Under the pieces are notes generated by a model. It was not told the origin of the DNA. It did not search any database and worked only from the letters and a program-made list of their open reading frames with translations. From contig NZ_JBPAXY010000003.1 of assembly GCF_050897975.1 (NCBI RefSeq), positions 434,001 through 498,000 of the forward strand: a stretch of DNA of 64,000 nt, written 5' to 3'. This document shows, piece by piece, positions 1 through 8,084 of the stretch (its first letter is position 1; every line of letters starts with the position of its first letter). This stretch comes from Pseudooceanicola sp050897975. Its GTDB lineage: Bacteria > Pseudomonadota > Alphaproteobacteria > Rhodobacterales > Rhodobacteraceae. Position numbers and translations under genes: made by a program.

Positions 1-503
1 GAGTTGGAATAGATCACCTCGGACCGGAAGTCCGCCGAGGAATCATAGGGATAGACCAGCCAAAGAGGCCCCTTGCTGCGCAGGGTCATGGGCTGTCCGT
101 TGCGTTCATAGGCCAGGATCGCGCCATCGGGGCGAAAGCTGTCGACCGGGATCTCGATGGCATAGTCATTGGCCGCGACCAGTTGCAGGATCCCGCCCTC
201 GATCCCGTAGCGCGCCAGGAAATCCGTCATTCGCACACCGCGAAACTGCTGCACCCCCTCGGTCCAGATCGTGGTGGTCTCGAAGGCCGCCTCGGGCATC
301 TCTTGCAGCGCGGCGCGGTCCAGGGCGACCACCCGGTCAGGCAGCGTCAGGCGCAACAGCACCGGCGCCTCGGCCCGTAGGGTCGCGGGCAACAGCCACA
401 GCAGCGCGGCCAGCAGCAGCCAGGGCAGGGGACGCGCCCCCGTGAACCAGGGCAGGGTCCGGGCCTGCGCGGCGCGGGCGGGACGGGGAAAGGCAGGGAT
501 CAT
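1..503 (-). CDS. Molybdopterin-binding-domain oxidoreductase-like protein (partial, C-terminus off the left edge)
   Basis: About 167 residues are visible, beginning at an ATG preceded by a GGAG box 7 nt upstream. A basic N-terminus leads into a hydrophobic signal or anchor at about residues 25-43 (PWLLLAALLWLLPATLRA). The exported part carries a tract ending in WLVYPYDSSADFRSEV, which resembles the end of the oxidoreductase molybdopterin-binding domain of the sulfite-oxidase fold. Short exported versions of this domain lacking obvious redox partners are common in Rhodobacterales and often sit beside sensor kinase genes, so the protein may bind a small ligand rather than act as an enzyme. That role is inference. 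It is divergent from the response regulator at 649, so the two may share the 504-648 control region. The C-terminus is cut off. Confidence 0.7.
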   Translation of the reverse strand, partial: MIPAFPRPARAAQARTLPWFTGARPLPWLLLAALLWLLPATLRAEAPVLLRLTLPDRVVALDRAALQEMPEAAFETTTIWTEGVQQFRGVRMTDFLARYGIEGGILQLVAANDYAIEIPVDSFRPDGAILAYERNGQPMTLRSKGPLWLVYPYDSSADFRSEVIYSN

Positions 504-648
504 CGGCACACTCCGTCAGGACAGGAGACGATCGCACCTGCCTGCGCCATGGCTGGGCGACAGAGCGACCGTCGTTAAGGGAATGGCTAGCGGCAATGTC
601 TTAATGTTCCCTCTAATCCCGCCCGTTCCCGGGCACAGAGGAGGCACG

Positions 649-1269
649 ATGACCCCGCCCAGCGATCCGCCAGCCGCAGCGACGCCCATCGACCCGCCGG
701 GGCCGCTGCTGCTGTTTGCCGATGATCATGCGCTGCTGCGCGACACGCTGGCCGCCTGGCTGCGGGCCCGGGGCCTGCGGGTGCGCTGCGTCGACAGCCT
801 GGCCCAGGTGCTGGCGCAGCCCGCGCGACCGGATCTTCTGCTGATGGATCTGCGCCTGGGCGACCTGACCCTGCCCGATGGGTTGGCGGCGGTGCGCGCC
901 ACCTTCGGGCCGCTGCCGGTGCTGCTGACCGCAGGCGCCCATGACCCCACGCTGGCCCGGGCCGCCCGGGCCGCAGGCGCCACGGCCCTGCTGGGCAAGG
1001 CGTTGCCGCCCGATGCGGTGCTGGCCGAGATCCAGCGCCACCTGCCGCCAGAGAGCGCCGCGCCCCTGGCCCCCGACGCACCGCTCAGCACCCGCGAAAG
1101 GCAGGTGCTGGCGGGTCTGGCCCGGGGCCAGTCGAACAAGGAAATCGCCCGTGATCTGGCCCTTCAGGAGGTCACGGTGAAGCTGCATATGCAGCGCCTC
1201 AGCCGCAAGCTGGGCGCGCGCAATCGCACCCATGCGGCGCTGCTGGCGCGGGATCTGGGGCTGGTCTGA
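649..1269 (+). CDS. NarL/LuxR-family response regulator
   Basis: 206 aa. The receiver domain lies at about residues 20-130, with an acidic pair (ADD, 25-26) and presumed phosphoacceptor D67 in LLLMDLRL. A LuxR-type helix-turn-helix follows at about 140-205 (LSTRERQVLAGLARG, SNKEIARDLALQ, VTVKLHMQRLSRKLGARNR). The chosen ATG has GAGGAGG four bases upstream; an open frame extends further 5' but has no better start. Its sensor kinase is not visible and may lie left of the window beyond the divergent molybdopterin-domain gene. A transcription factor role is secure from the domains; the stimulus and targets are unknown. Confidence 0.9.
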   Translation: MTPPSDPPAAATPIDPPGPLLLFADDHALLRDTLAAWLRARGLRVRCVDSLAQVLAQPARPDLLLMDLRLGDLTLPDGLAAVRATFGPLPVLLTAGAHDPTLARAARAAGATALLGKALPPDAVLAEIQRHLPPESAAPLAPDAPLSTRERQVLAGLARGQSNKEIARDLALQEVTVKLHMQRLSRKLGARNRTHAALLARDLGLV

Positions 1270-1358
1270 CCCCAGAGGCACGGGCGCCCGGGCCAGGGCG
1301 ATTTGCCTGCAATTGTTTGTATTTGCCCCCGCGGCCCCGGGGCGGATCGGGGGGGCGA

Positions 1359-1373
1359 TTAAACCAATGTTCA
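1359..1373 (+). promoter_or_regulatory. Degenerate CtrA-like box upstream of the chemoreceptor gene
   Basis: TTAA, seven bases, then TTCA, about 120 bp upstream of the receptor ATG at 1492. This differs at one position from the TTAA-N7-TTAA core recognised by CtrA, the regulator of motility genes in many alphaproteobacteria. It is weak on its own but gains some weight from the perfect copy at 6453 at the other end of the chemotaxis block. Confidence 0.3.
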
Positions 1374-1491
1374 CGGCTGGCCGCCAAATCTGCCCCCCAG
1401 ATGCGGCCCGGCGGATCGGGCCATCCCGCACGCTCGACCTCGCCCGACCGGGGCGGCGACGGGACTTTCAGCGACCGACCAGGGGAACGAC

Positions 1492-4400
1492 ATGGGTCTT
1501 TCGAAAATTCGCATTGCCTTGCGCCTGCCTGCCGCCTTTTTCCTGATCGTCGCGCTCTCCCTGGCGGTGCTGGTGGTGTTCTCTTATTCCTCGGCCAAGC
1601 GGACCCTGATCGCCTCGGGCGAGGAAGAGATGCGCCAGATCGCCGAAACCCGCGCCGCGGAACTGGCGACCTGGGCCGACAAGTTGCGCACCGACCTGAC
1701 GCTTCAAGCCCATAACCCACTTGTTTACAACGCCCTACGCAGCTTTCATGCCGCCTGGCAGACCATGGGGCCGAGCGCCGCCGACCAGATGCGCGCGCTT
1801 TATCCCGAAGAGGCCGGGGCCGAGATCCTCGATCCCGGCGACGGCTCGGTCTATTCGCGGATCCACAGCCGTTTTCACGAGCATTTCAGCGCCGTGGCAC
1901 GCCGGGGCGCCTACGAGGATGTCTATCTTCTGAACCCCGCCGGGACGGTGGTCTATTCGGTGACCAAGGGGGCGGAATTCGGCCTGGCGCAGGCCGATCT
2001 GCCCGAGGATCCGATGTTCGTCGAGGCGCAGCAAATGCTGGCCGAACGCGAAAGCGACGCGCTGCGCTTCCTCGATTTCGCCCCGCATTCGGCCTCTGGC
2101 ACGCCCTCAGCCTTTGTCATGGCGCCGGTGTCCCATGGTGCCAATGTCACCCTGGGGGCGATTGTCTTCCGCCTCAGCGCCGCCACCATCGGCACCAACC
2201 TGGGCGCGGCCGGCGGGCTGGGCGAGACCGGGCATGCCTTTGTCATCGGCGCCGATGGCGCGGCCCGTACCGCGGCCCCCGAATGGGTCGCTGGCACCAT
2301 CGCCCCTGACAGCGCCCTGGCCCGCGCGCTTGGCGGCGAAACCGTGCTGATCGAAGAGCCGCTGGCCCAGATGACGCGTGAGGGCATGATCACCGCCGCC
2401 GCCCCGGCCGAGGTGCTGGGGGCGCAATGGCTGTCGCTGGTCAGCAAGGCGAAATCCGAGATCCTCCTGCCGGTCTCCAGCTTTCTGTCCAACACGCTGC
2501 TGTATGGCGGGATCATTCTGGTCTTCGCGGCCATCGTCGGCACGGCCCTGGCTCTCAGCGTGACGCGCCCGCTGCGCGACCTCAGCCATTCCATCGCCGC
2601 CGTCAGCGAAGAGGATTACGACACGCCCGTGCCCCATGTGGACCGGGGGGACGAGCTGGGCACGATCTCGCGCTCGCTGGAGGAATTGCGCGGGGCGCTG
2701 TCGAGATCCCATGCCATCCAGGTGGAATCGGCCTTCAAGAGCGCGGCTCTGGCCTCGACCTCGGCGGCGCTGATGATCACCGATGAGGATTTCACCATCA
2801 CCTATATGAACGACGCGGTGCGCGACATGATGCGCAATCAGGTGGAAGAGTTCCGCAAGATCCAGCCGGAGTTCGATCCCGACAATCTGATCGGCGTCAA
2901 CATGGACATTTTCCATGCCCATCCGGGACAGATCCGCAGCCTGATCACCCAGCCCGACAAGCTGCCGTTCAGCACCGATATCCGCGTTGGCGAGGCCCGG
3001 ATCCAGATCGAGCTGAACGCGGTCTACGGTCCCGACAAGTCCTTTGCCGGGCTGGTGGTGGAATGGGTCGATGTGACCGAGGAACGCCGCCGCACTTCGG
3101 TGCTGAACGCCATCGACAGCGGCCAGATCTTCGTCGAGTGCAACTCTGCGGGCACGTTCCGGCGTCTGAACGACAACTTCCTGACGCTGACCGGCTGCAC
3201 CTCCGAGGATCTGCTGGGCCGCGCCCTGACCGACCGCATCCGCCTGGACGAGGGAACGGAAACGGCGGGGCAGGGGGGCGATCTGATGGCCCGGCTGAAA
3301 CAGGCCGAGGCGGTGCAGGGCCGGTTCCTGATCACCCGCCCCGGACGGGACGATGCGCTGGTTGAGGGCGGGCTGTACCCGATCATCGACAGCCGGGGGT
3401 CCACCTCGGGCATGGCCCTGATCGGTTCGGACGTGACGGCGGCGCAACAGCAGCTGCGCGAGGCCGAGGCCCGGCAGAAGGCCATGCAGCTTGCCCAGGA
3501 AGGGGTGGTGGATGCGCTGCGGATCGGGATGCGCGACATTTCCAACGGCGACCTGACCGGTCGGCTGAGCAAACCCTTTGCCCCGGAATACGAACAACTG
3601 CGCACCGATTTCAACGACGCGCTGGAAAACCTGACCCGCGCCATGGGCAATATCGCCCAGCAGACCAGCCAGATGCACAGCGAAACCGCCGAGATCGTGA
3701 AGGCCGCCGATGACATGTCGCAGCGCACCGAACGCCAGGCGATGACCTTGCAGGATACCGCCGCCAGCCTGGATGAGCTGACCACCAATATTGCCCAGAC
3801 CGCCGATGGCGCCGCCCGCGCCAACCAGGTGGTGACCGAGGCCCGCGCCCGGGCCGAAGAAAGCGGGTCGGTCGTGGATGAGGCGGAAACCGCCATGGCG
3901 GAGATTTCCAGCTCGTCCAAGGAGATCATGAAGGTGATCTCGGTGATCGACGACATTTCCTTCCAGACCAATCTGCTGGCGCTAAACGCGGGCGTCGAGG
4001 CGGCGCGGGCGGGCGAGGCGGGCCGGGGCTTTGCCGTGGTCGCCACCGAGGTGCGCGCCCTGGCGCAGCGCTGTGCCAATGCCGCGGCCGAGATCAACCA
4101 GCTGATAACGGTTTCCGGGCAGCATGTGTCGCGGGGCGTCGAACTGGTCGGCGTGACCGGTGAGACCCTGAAGAAGATCGTCAGCTCGATTTCCGAGATC
4201 TCGGATTACATCGCCGAAATCGCCCAGGCCGGGAAGGAGCAGAGCATCGGGCTGAACCAGGTCAATTCGGCGGTGAACCAGATCGACCATGTGACGCAGC
4301 AGAATGCTGCCATGTTCGAGGAAACCACCTCGGCCAGCCACCAGCTGGCGCAGCGGGCCAACAACCTGGCCGAAACGATCGGTCATTTCCGCATCTCCGG

Positions 4401-4575
4401 CGCGCCGGAGAGGGCCCGCACGCCCGCGCGCGAGAGCGAGCGCAGCGCCGCCTCGGGCCGGATGGGCGCAGCGCGCGCGCCCCGGGCCTCTGGCGGCACG
4501 GCGCCGGCACGGTCAGGCAACCTGGCCGTGGCCGCCCGGCCGAGCCCCAGTGCCAGCGACTGGGAAGATTTCTGA
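1492..4575 (+). CDS. Methyl-accepting chemotaxis protein with periplasmic sensor, HAMP and PAS modules
   Basis: 1027 aa, long for a chemoreceptor. Order seen: membrane segment at about 12-32, a periplasmic sensor of roughly 300 residues (probably Cache-type), a second membrane segment at about 335-358, HAMP to about 410, two PAS-like regions at about 425-545 and 550-650, and a signalling coiled coil from about 700 to 960. The conserved hairpin tip begins at about 824 (FQTNLLALNAGVEAARAGE). An Ala/Pro/Arg-rich tail ends in DWEDF, a match to the C-terminal pentapeptide (NWETF type) that tethers CheR and CheB to high-abundance receptors. The next genes are cheB and cheD, so receptor and adaptation enzymes form one block. 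An AGGGG box precedes the ATG. The ligand is unknown; the PAS modules suggest an extra cytoplasmic redox or ligand input. Confidence 0.93.
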   Translation: MGLSKIRIALRLPAAFFLIVALSLAVLVVFSYSSAKRTLIASGEEEMRQIAETRAAELATWADKLRTDLTLQAHNPLVYNALRSFHAAWQTMGPSAADQMRALYPEEAGAEILDPGDGSVYSRIHSRFHEHFSAVARRGAYEDVYLLNPAGTVVYSVTKGAEFGLAQADLPEDPMFVEAQQMLAERESDALRFLDFAPHSASGTPSAFVMAPVSHGANVTLGAIVFRLSAATIGTNLGAAGGLGETGHAFVIGADGAARTAAPEWVAGTIAPDSALARALGGETVLIEEPLAQMTREGMITAAAPAEVLGAQWLSLVSKAKSEILLPVSSFLSNTLLYGGIILVFAAIVGTALALSVTRPLRDLSHSIAAVSEEDYDTPVPHVDRGDELGTISRSLEELRGALSRSHAIQVESAFKSAALASTSAALMITDEDFTITYMNDAVRDMMRNQVEEFRKIQPEFDPDNLIGVNMDIFHAHPGQIRSLITQPDKLPFSTDIRVGEARIQIELNAVYGPDKSFAGLVVEWVDVTEERRRTSVLNAIDSGQIFVECNSAGTFRRLNDNFLTLTGCTSEDLLGRALTDRIRLDEGTETAGQGGDLMARLKQAEAVQGRFLITRPGRDDALVEGGLYPIIDSRGSTSGMALIGSDVTAAQQQLREAEARQKAMQLAQEGVVDALRIGMRDISNGDLTGRLSKPFAPEYEQLRTDFNDALENLTRAMGNIAQQTSQMHSETAEIVKAADDMSQRTERQAMTLQDTAASLDELTTNIAQTADGAARANQVVTEARARAEESGSVVDEAETAMAEISSSSKEIMKVISVIDDISFQTNLLALNAGVEAARAGEAGRGFAVVATEVRALAQRCANAAAEINQLITVSGQHVSRGVELVGVTGETLKKIVSSISEISDYIAEIAQAGKEQSIGLNQVNSAVNQIDHVTQQNAAMFEETTSASHQLAQRANNLAETIGHFRISGAPERARTPARESERSAASGRMGAARAPRASGGTAPARSGNLAVAARPSPSASDWEDF

Positions 4576-4665
4576 GCTGCCGCAGGTCCCGTTGCGGCCC
4601 CACCTGAACCCTTGTCGCGTGCCTGACGGCGCGCCCCTGCAAGCCAGCCAGCCCATGGAGCCCAG

Positions 4666-5727
4666 ATGCCGCTGACGCCCCCGCCCTCGATCACCCGGGT
4701 TCTGATCGTCGACGATCAGCCCTCGGTGCAGGCCCTGATCCGCCACGCGCTGAGCAAGGATCCCAATATCGAGGTCGTGGGGGTGGCCAATGACGCCTAT
4801 ATGGCGCGCGAGATGATCAAGAAGTTGAACCCCGACGTTCTGACCCTGGATGTCGAGATGCCGCGCATGACGGGGCTGGATTTTCTCGAACGCCTGATGC
4901 GCCTGCGGCCCATGCCGGTGGTCATGTTCTCCTCGGTCACCCAGCAAGGCAGCGAGAACGCGGTGCGCGCCCTGTCTCTGGGCGCGGTGGATGTGCTGCC
5001 GAAACCCATTGCGGGCATGACCGAAGAGGCGCTGGAAAAGCTGGTCTCGCGGGTGCGCACGGCGAAACGGTTCCGGCGCGATGCCACCCCGGCGCAACTG
5101 CCCGACAACGAGGCGCCACGCGACATGGCCCAGCTGGGGCGCTGGAACGGGCGCAACGTGCTGATCGGGGCCTCGACCGGCGGCGTGGCAGCGGTCGAGG
5201 CCGTGCTGCGACGCCTGCCCAGGGCCTGCCCGCCGGTGGTCATTTCCCAGCATATGCCGGAAAGCTTCCTGGTCAGTTTTGCCCGGCGGCTGGACGACCT
5301 CTTGCCGCAAACCGTGCAGCTGGCCCGTGACGGGACCGAGCTGGAGGCGGGCCATATCTACCTGGCGCCGGGCGGGGCCGAACATACGGGCATTCGCCGC
5401 GCGGGCCGGAAACATCAGATTGCATCTATCGCGGCGCCGAAACGCAACGGCCATATCCCTTCGGTTGACGAGCTGTTCATGTCTGCCGTGGACACTGCCG
5501 GAAACGTGGTCGCCGTCATCCTGACCGGAATCGGCAAGGACGGCGCGGCGGGCATGGCACAACTGAAACGGAACGGAGCCTATTGCATTGGCCAGGATGA
5601 AGACACCAGCGTCGTCTACGGGATGCCCCGCGCCGCGGCCGAACTGGGGATTCTGGATGCGCAACTGCCCTTGCCGGAAATCGCCCAGGCCATCTGCACG
5701 GCCTGCGACGCCGCACGGCGCAACTGA
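4666..5727 (+). CDS. cheB: Chemotaxis response regulator protein-glutamate methylesterase CheB
   Basis: 353 aa, normal for CheB. An N-terminal receiver domain (about 10-125) has D16/D17 and phosphoacceptor D62 (TLDVEMPRM). The C-terminal methylesterase domain shows the catalytic Ser in GASTGG (S170), His in ISQHMP (H196) and Asp in GIGKDG (D292), matching the known Ser-His-Asp triad. It removes methyl groups from receptor glutamates and deamidates glutamines during adaptation, when phosphorylated by CheA. It lies 90 bp after the receptor, whose DWEDF tail could tether it, and 14 bp before cheD. A GGAG box precedes the ATG. No cheA, cheW or cheR is in view, so this is a satellite adaptation block. 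Confidence 0.96.
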   Translation: MPLTPPPSITRVLIVDDQPSVQALIRHALSKDPNIEVVGVANDAYMAREMIKKLNPDVLTLDVEMPRMTGLDFLERLMRLRPMPVVMFSSVTQQGSENAVRALSLGAVDVLPKPIAGMTEEALEKLVSRVRTAKRFRRDATPAQLPDNEAPRDMAQLGRWNGRNVLIGASTGGVAAVEAVLRRLPRACPPVVISQHMPESFLVSFARRLDDLLPQTVQLARDGTELEAGHIYLAPGGAEHTGIRRAGRKHQIASIAAPKRNGHIPSVDELFMSAVDTAGNVVAVILTGIGKDGAAGMAQLKRNGAYCIGQDEDTSVVYGMPRAAAELGILDAQLPLPEIAQAICTACDAARRN

Positions 5728-5741
5728 CCGGGGGGCCTGAG

Positions 5742-6275
5742 GTGAGAGAAGCCAGGGGCAGGGGCCCGCATATCAACATCACCCAGGGCGAATATGCCGT
5801 CTCCGATGTCTCGGGCGGCATGATCACCACCATTCTGGGCTCGTGCGTGGCCACCTGTATCTGGGATCCGGTGCGCGGCTGCGGTGGCATGAACCATATC
5901 CTGGTGGCGCGCTCGCACACCGCGCTTGGCGTGAACGACTTCGCCGGGGTCAACGCGATGGAGCTGCTGATCAACGGTCTTGTTCGCCTGGGCGCCGTGC
6001 GCTCGCGCTTTCAGGCCAAGGTCTTCGGCGGCGCCAACATGATCAACGGGCTGTCCGACATCGGTCATACCAACGGCAACTTCGTCGTCGAGTATCTCGA
6101 GCGCGAGGGCATTCCGCTTCTGGGCAAGAGCCTGGGGGGCACGTCGGCCCGGCAGATCCGGTTCATGGTCGCGGAAGGTCGTGTGATGCAACGCACGGTC
6201 TCTGCCGCGCCCGAGGTGGTCGAACGCCCGCCGAAACCCGAACCCGCCGAACGCAACGGGGTCGAGCTGTTCTGA
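5742..6275 (+). CDS. cheD: Chemoreceptor glutamine deamidase CheD
   Basis: 177 aa with a GTG start, set by the 14-bp gap after cheB and a G-rich box just upstream. The CheD signature is present: catalytic Cys in ILGSCVATC (C35), His in GGMNHIL (H52), and the conserved ALGVNDFAGVNAMELLIN stretch. CheD deamidates selected glutamines of chemoreceptors so that they can be methylated, and in some bacteria binds CheC or CheY-P. It belongs to the same transcription unit as cheB. The C-terminal 30 residues are Pro/Glu-rich and not conserved. Confidence 0.95.
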   Translation: MREARGRGPHINITQGEYAVSDVSGGMITTILGSCVATCIWDPVRGCGGMNHILVARSHTALGVNDFAGVNAMELLINGLVRLGAVRSRFQAKVFGGANMINGLSDIGHTNGNFVVEYLEREGIPLLGKSLGGTSARQIRFMVAEGRVMQRTVSAAPEVVERPPKPEPAERNGVELF

Positions 6276-6381
6276 CCGTGCGAGGGGCGCGCGTCCCGGG
6301 GCAGCTTCGGGCCCGCCAGGGTGCAGACTGCGAGGAGCGACGCAAAGTGGAGCCAGGAGGCCAGTCGCCACAGGGATGAGA

Positions 6382-6412
6382 TCTTTGCGGTAACCGTTTG
6401 TCTTTGCGGTTA
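6382..6412 (+). repeat. Direct repeat overlapping a small inverted repeat downstream of cheD
   Basis: TCTTTGCGGT occurs perfectly at 6382-6391 and 6401-6410, offset by 19 bp. The same stretch contains TAACCG (6391-6396) and CGGTTA (6407-6412), able to pair with a 10-nt loop. It lies about 40 bp upstream of the CtrA-like box and could be a regulator site or part of the end of the cheD transcript. Confidence 0.4.
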
Positions 6413-6452
6413 AGCTATCTGGGCGGCAGGTCTTGCTGCCTGGGTCGGCAGA

Positions 6453-6467
6453 TTAACACATTATTAA
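6453..6467 (+). promoter_or_regulatory. CtrA-like binding site (TTAA-N7-TTAA) and possible promoter
   Basis: TTAACacattaTTAAC is a perfect match to the two-half-site CtrA motif TTAA-N7-TTAA. It sits in an AT-rich island in otherwise GC-rich DNA, 178 bp past cheD. If the second half overlaps a -35 region, TAATGT at about 6488 is a plausible -10, putting a start near 6496-6500 on the + strand. No protein gene follows on that strand before phoB, which is convergent. Confidence 0.5.
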
Positions 6468-6495
6468 CATAATACTGATTACCGAACTAATGTAT

Positions 6496-6594
6496 CCAGG
6501 GATCTGGCACCGGAAACCGGCGCCTATCCTTCGGGTTCCCTGGCCCCCAAAAGCGAGAACTGCGCCCCGGTCCCCCGCGACGCAGCCCGTTTTT
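6496..6594 (+). ncRNA. Candidate structured small RNA between cheD and phoB
   Basis: Immediately after the possible promoter, CCAGGGA (6496-6502) pairs with TCCCTGG (6537-6543) and encloses a smaller CCGG-aaa-CCGG hairpin. A second weak stem, CTGCG (6560-6564) with CGCAG (6581-6585), is followed by a T-run at 6590-6594 that could act as a terminator. The rest of this 345-bp gap (6276-6620) holds no convincing reading frame. Expression is inference. Confidence 0.3.
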
Positions 6595-6620
6595 CTCACG
6601 ACCCTATGCGCTCGGCGCCA

Positions 6621-7313
6621 TCAGCCAAGCGCATAACCTGCGCCACGCACGGTGCGCAGCGGATCGTCGCCCCCATGGGCACAAAGCGCCTTGCGCAGTC
6701 GGCCAATGTGAACGTCCACGGTGCGGGTGTCGACATAGATGTCGCGGCCCCAGACCCGATCCAGAAGCTGTTCGCGTGACCACACGCGGCCCGGCTTTTC
6801 CATGAAGGTCGACAGCAGCCGGAACTCGGTCGGTCCCAGCTTCAATTCCTTGGCCGCCCGGGTCACCCGATGGGTTTCCGCGTCCAGCACGATATCTTCA
6901 TATTCCAACCGTTCGCCCATCGATGCCGGCCGTGTGCGGCGCAGTTGCGCGCGCACCCGGGCCATCAGTTCGATCACCGAATAAGGCTTCACCACGTAAT
7001 CGTCGGCACCGGTCTCAAGCCCCCGCACCCGGTCCACTTCTTCGGACCGGGCGGACAGCATGATGATCGGAACCCCGCGCGTCTCGCTGCGCATCTTCAG
7101 CTGACGGCACACTTCGATCCCCGAAAGGTTCGGCAGCATCCAGTCCAGCACGATGATGTCCGGCGCGACCTCATCGACGAGGAGGATCGCCTCCTCGCCG
7201 TTTTCGGCCCGGCTGACGCGAAAGCCTTCTGCTTCCAGGTTGTAGGCCAGAACCTCCCGCTGGGCCGGTTCGTCTTCGACGACCAAAACGGTGGGTTGCT
7301 GATCTGCCGCCAT
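6621..7313 (-). CDS. phoB: Phosphate regulon response regulator PhoB
   Basis: 230 aa OmpR-family regulator: receiver domain 7-125 with phosphoacceptor D57 (IIVLDWMLPN), Ser87 and a Lys in the VVKPY motif, then a winged-helix DNA-binding domain (about 130-228, with RVWSREQLLDRVWG and VDVHIGRLRKAL). An in-frame ATG three codons upstream (7322) lies directly on the GGAG box; the ATG at 7313 has that GGAG nine bases away and matches the usual PhoB N-terminus. It starts one base after the phoU stop, so it is the last gene of the pst operon and is probably autoregulated through the Pho box at 12950. Phosphorylated PhoB activates phosphate-starvation genes. Confidence 0.96.
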   Translation of the reverse strand: MAADQQPTVLVVEDEPAQREVLAYNLEAEGFRVSRAENGEEAILLVDEVAPDIIVLDWMLPNLSGIEVCRQLKMRSETRGVPIIMLSARSEEVDRVRGLETGADDYVVKPYSVIELMARVRAQLRRTRPASMGERLEYEDIVLDAETHRVTRAAKELKLGPTEFRLLSTFMEKPGRVWSREQLLDRVWGRDIYVDTRTVDVHIGRLRKALCAHGGDDPLRTVRGAGYALG

Positions 7314-7314
7314 G

Positions 7315-8055
7315 TCACGCATCTCCGTTCAGGGGCATGTCGGGCGCGACCGACGGATCGGTCGAGGTCTTGTCACCCTTCACCCGCAGTTCATCCGGGG
7401 TTTCGCCGGTCACCAGATAGACCACCTGTTCGGCGATCGAGGTCACATGGTCGCCCATGCGCTCGGTGTTCTTGGCGATGAAATGCAGATGCATACAGGC
7501 CGTGATGTTGCGCGGATCTTCCATCATGAAGGTCAGGAATTCGCGGAACAGGGCGTTGTACATCTGATCGACGTCGCGGTCGCGGGCGATCACGTCGCGG
7601 GCCAGCTGCGGGTCACGCTGGATATAGGCATCCAGGGCGTCGCGCAGCATGGTTTCCACCTCGCGCGCCATGCGGCGCAGCGCCGTATGGGCGCCCGAGA
7701 TCGGCTGCATCTGCACCAGAACCGAGGTCCGCTTGGCCATGTTCTTGGCGTAGTCGGCAATCCGTTCCAGGTTGTTGGCGATCTTGATGATCGACAGGAT
7801 GATGCGCAGATCCCCCGCTGCGGGCTGGCGCAGCGCGATGATGCGGGCGGATTCTTCCTGGATCAGCTCTTCGAGCTCGTCGATCGCCAGGTCGTCCTTG
7901 CGCACCTTCTCGGCCAGCTCCTCGTCGCGCGCCTCCAGCGCCTCCGAGGCTTCCAGGATGGCCTGTTCCACCAGGCCGCCCATCTTCATGATCCGCGCCT
8001 GTACCGCTTCGAGATCGCGGTCATAAGCGCTTGCAATGTGCTGTTCTTCCATCAT
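7315..8055 (-). CDS. phoU: Phosphate transport system regulatory protein PhoU
   Basis: 246 aa, almost all helical, with the two PhoU repeats (for example LRIILSIIKIANNLERIADYAKN and a later MHLHFIAKNTERMGDHVT copy; conserved E-R-x-x-D residues bind metal). PhoU links the PstSCAB transporter to PhoR and holds the regulon off when phosphate is ample. It sits between pstB (29-bp gap) and phoB (1-bp gap). Two consecutive ATG codons are possible starts; GAGGA lies 9 or 12 nt upstream. The C-terminal tail of about 30 residues is poorly conserved. Confidence 0.96.
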   Translation of the reverse strand: MMEEQHIASAYDRDLEAVQARIMKMGGLVEQAILEASEALEARDEELAEKVRKDDLAIDELEELIQEESARIIALRQPAAGDLRIILSIIKIANNLERIADYAKNMAKRTSVLVQMQPISGAHTALRRMAREVETMLRDALDAYIQRDPQLARDVIARDRDVDQMYNALFREFLTFMMEDPRNITACMHLHFIAKNTERMGDHVTSIAEQVVYLVTGETPDELRVKGDKTSTDPSVAPDMPLNGDA

Positions 8056-8084
8056 TTTCTTGGGTCCTCACCCTTGCGTCCGGA

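Noticed and set aside
2107..3678. Long minus-strand open frame opposite the chemoreceptor
   Set aside because: No motifs and biased composition; the receptor frame explains the codon pattern.
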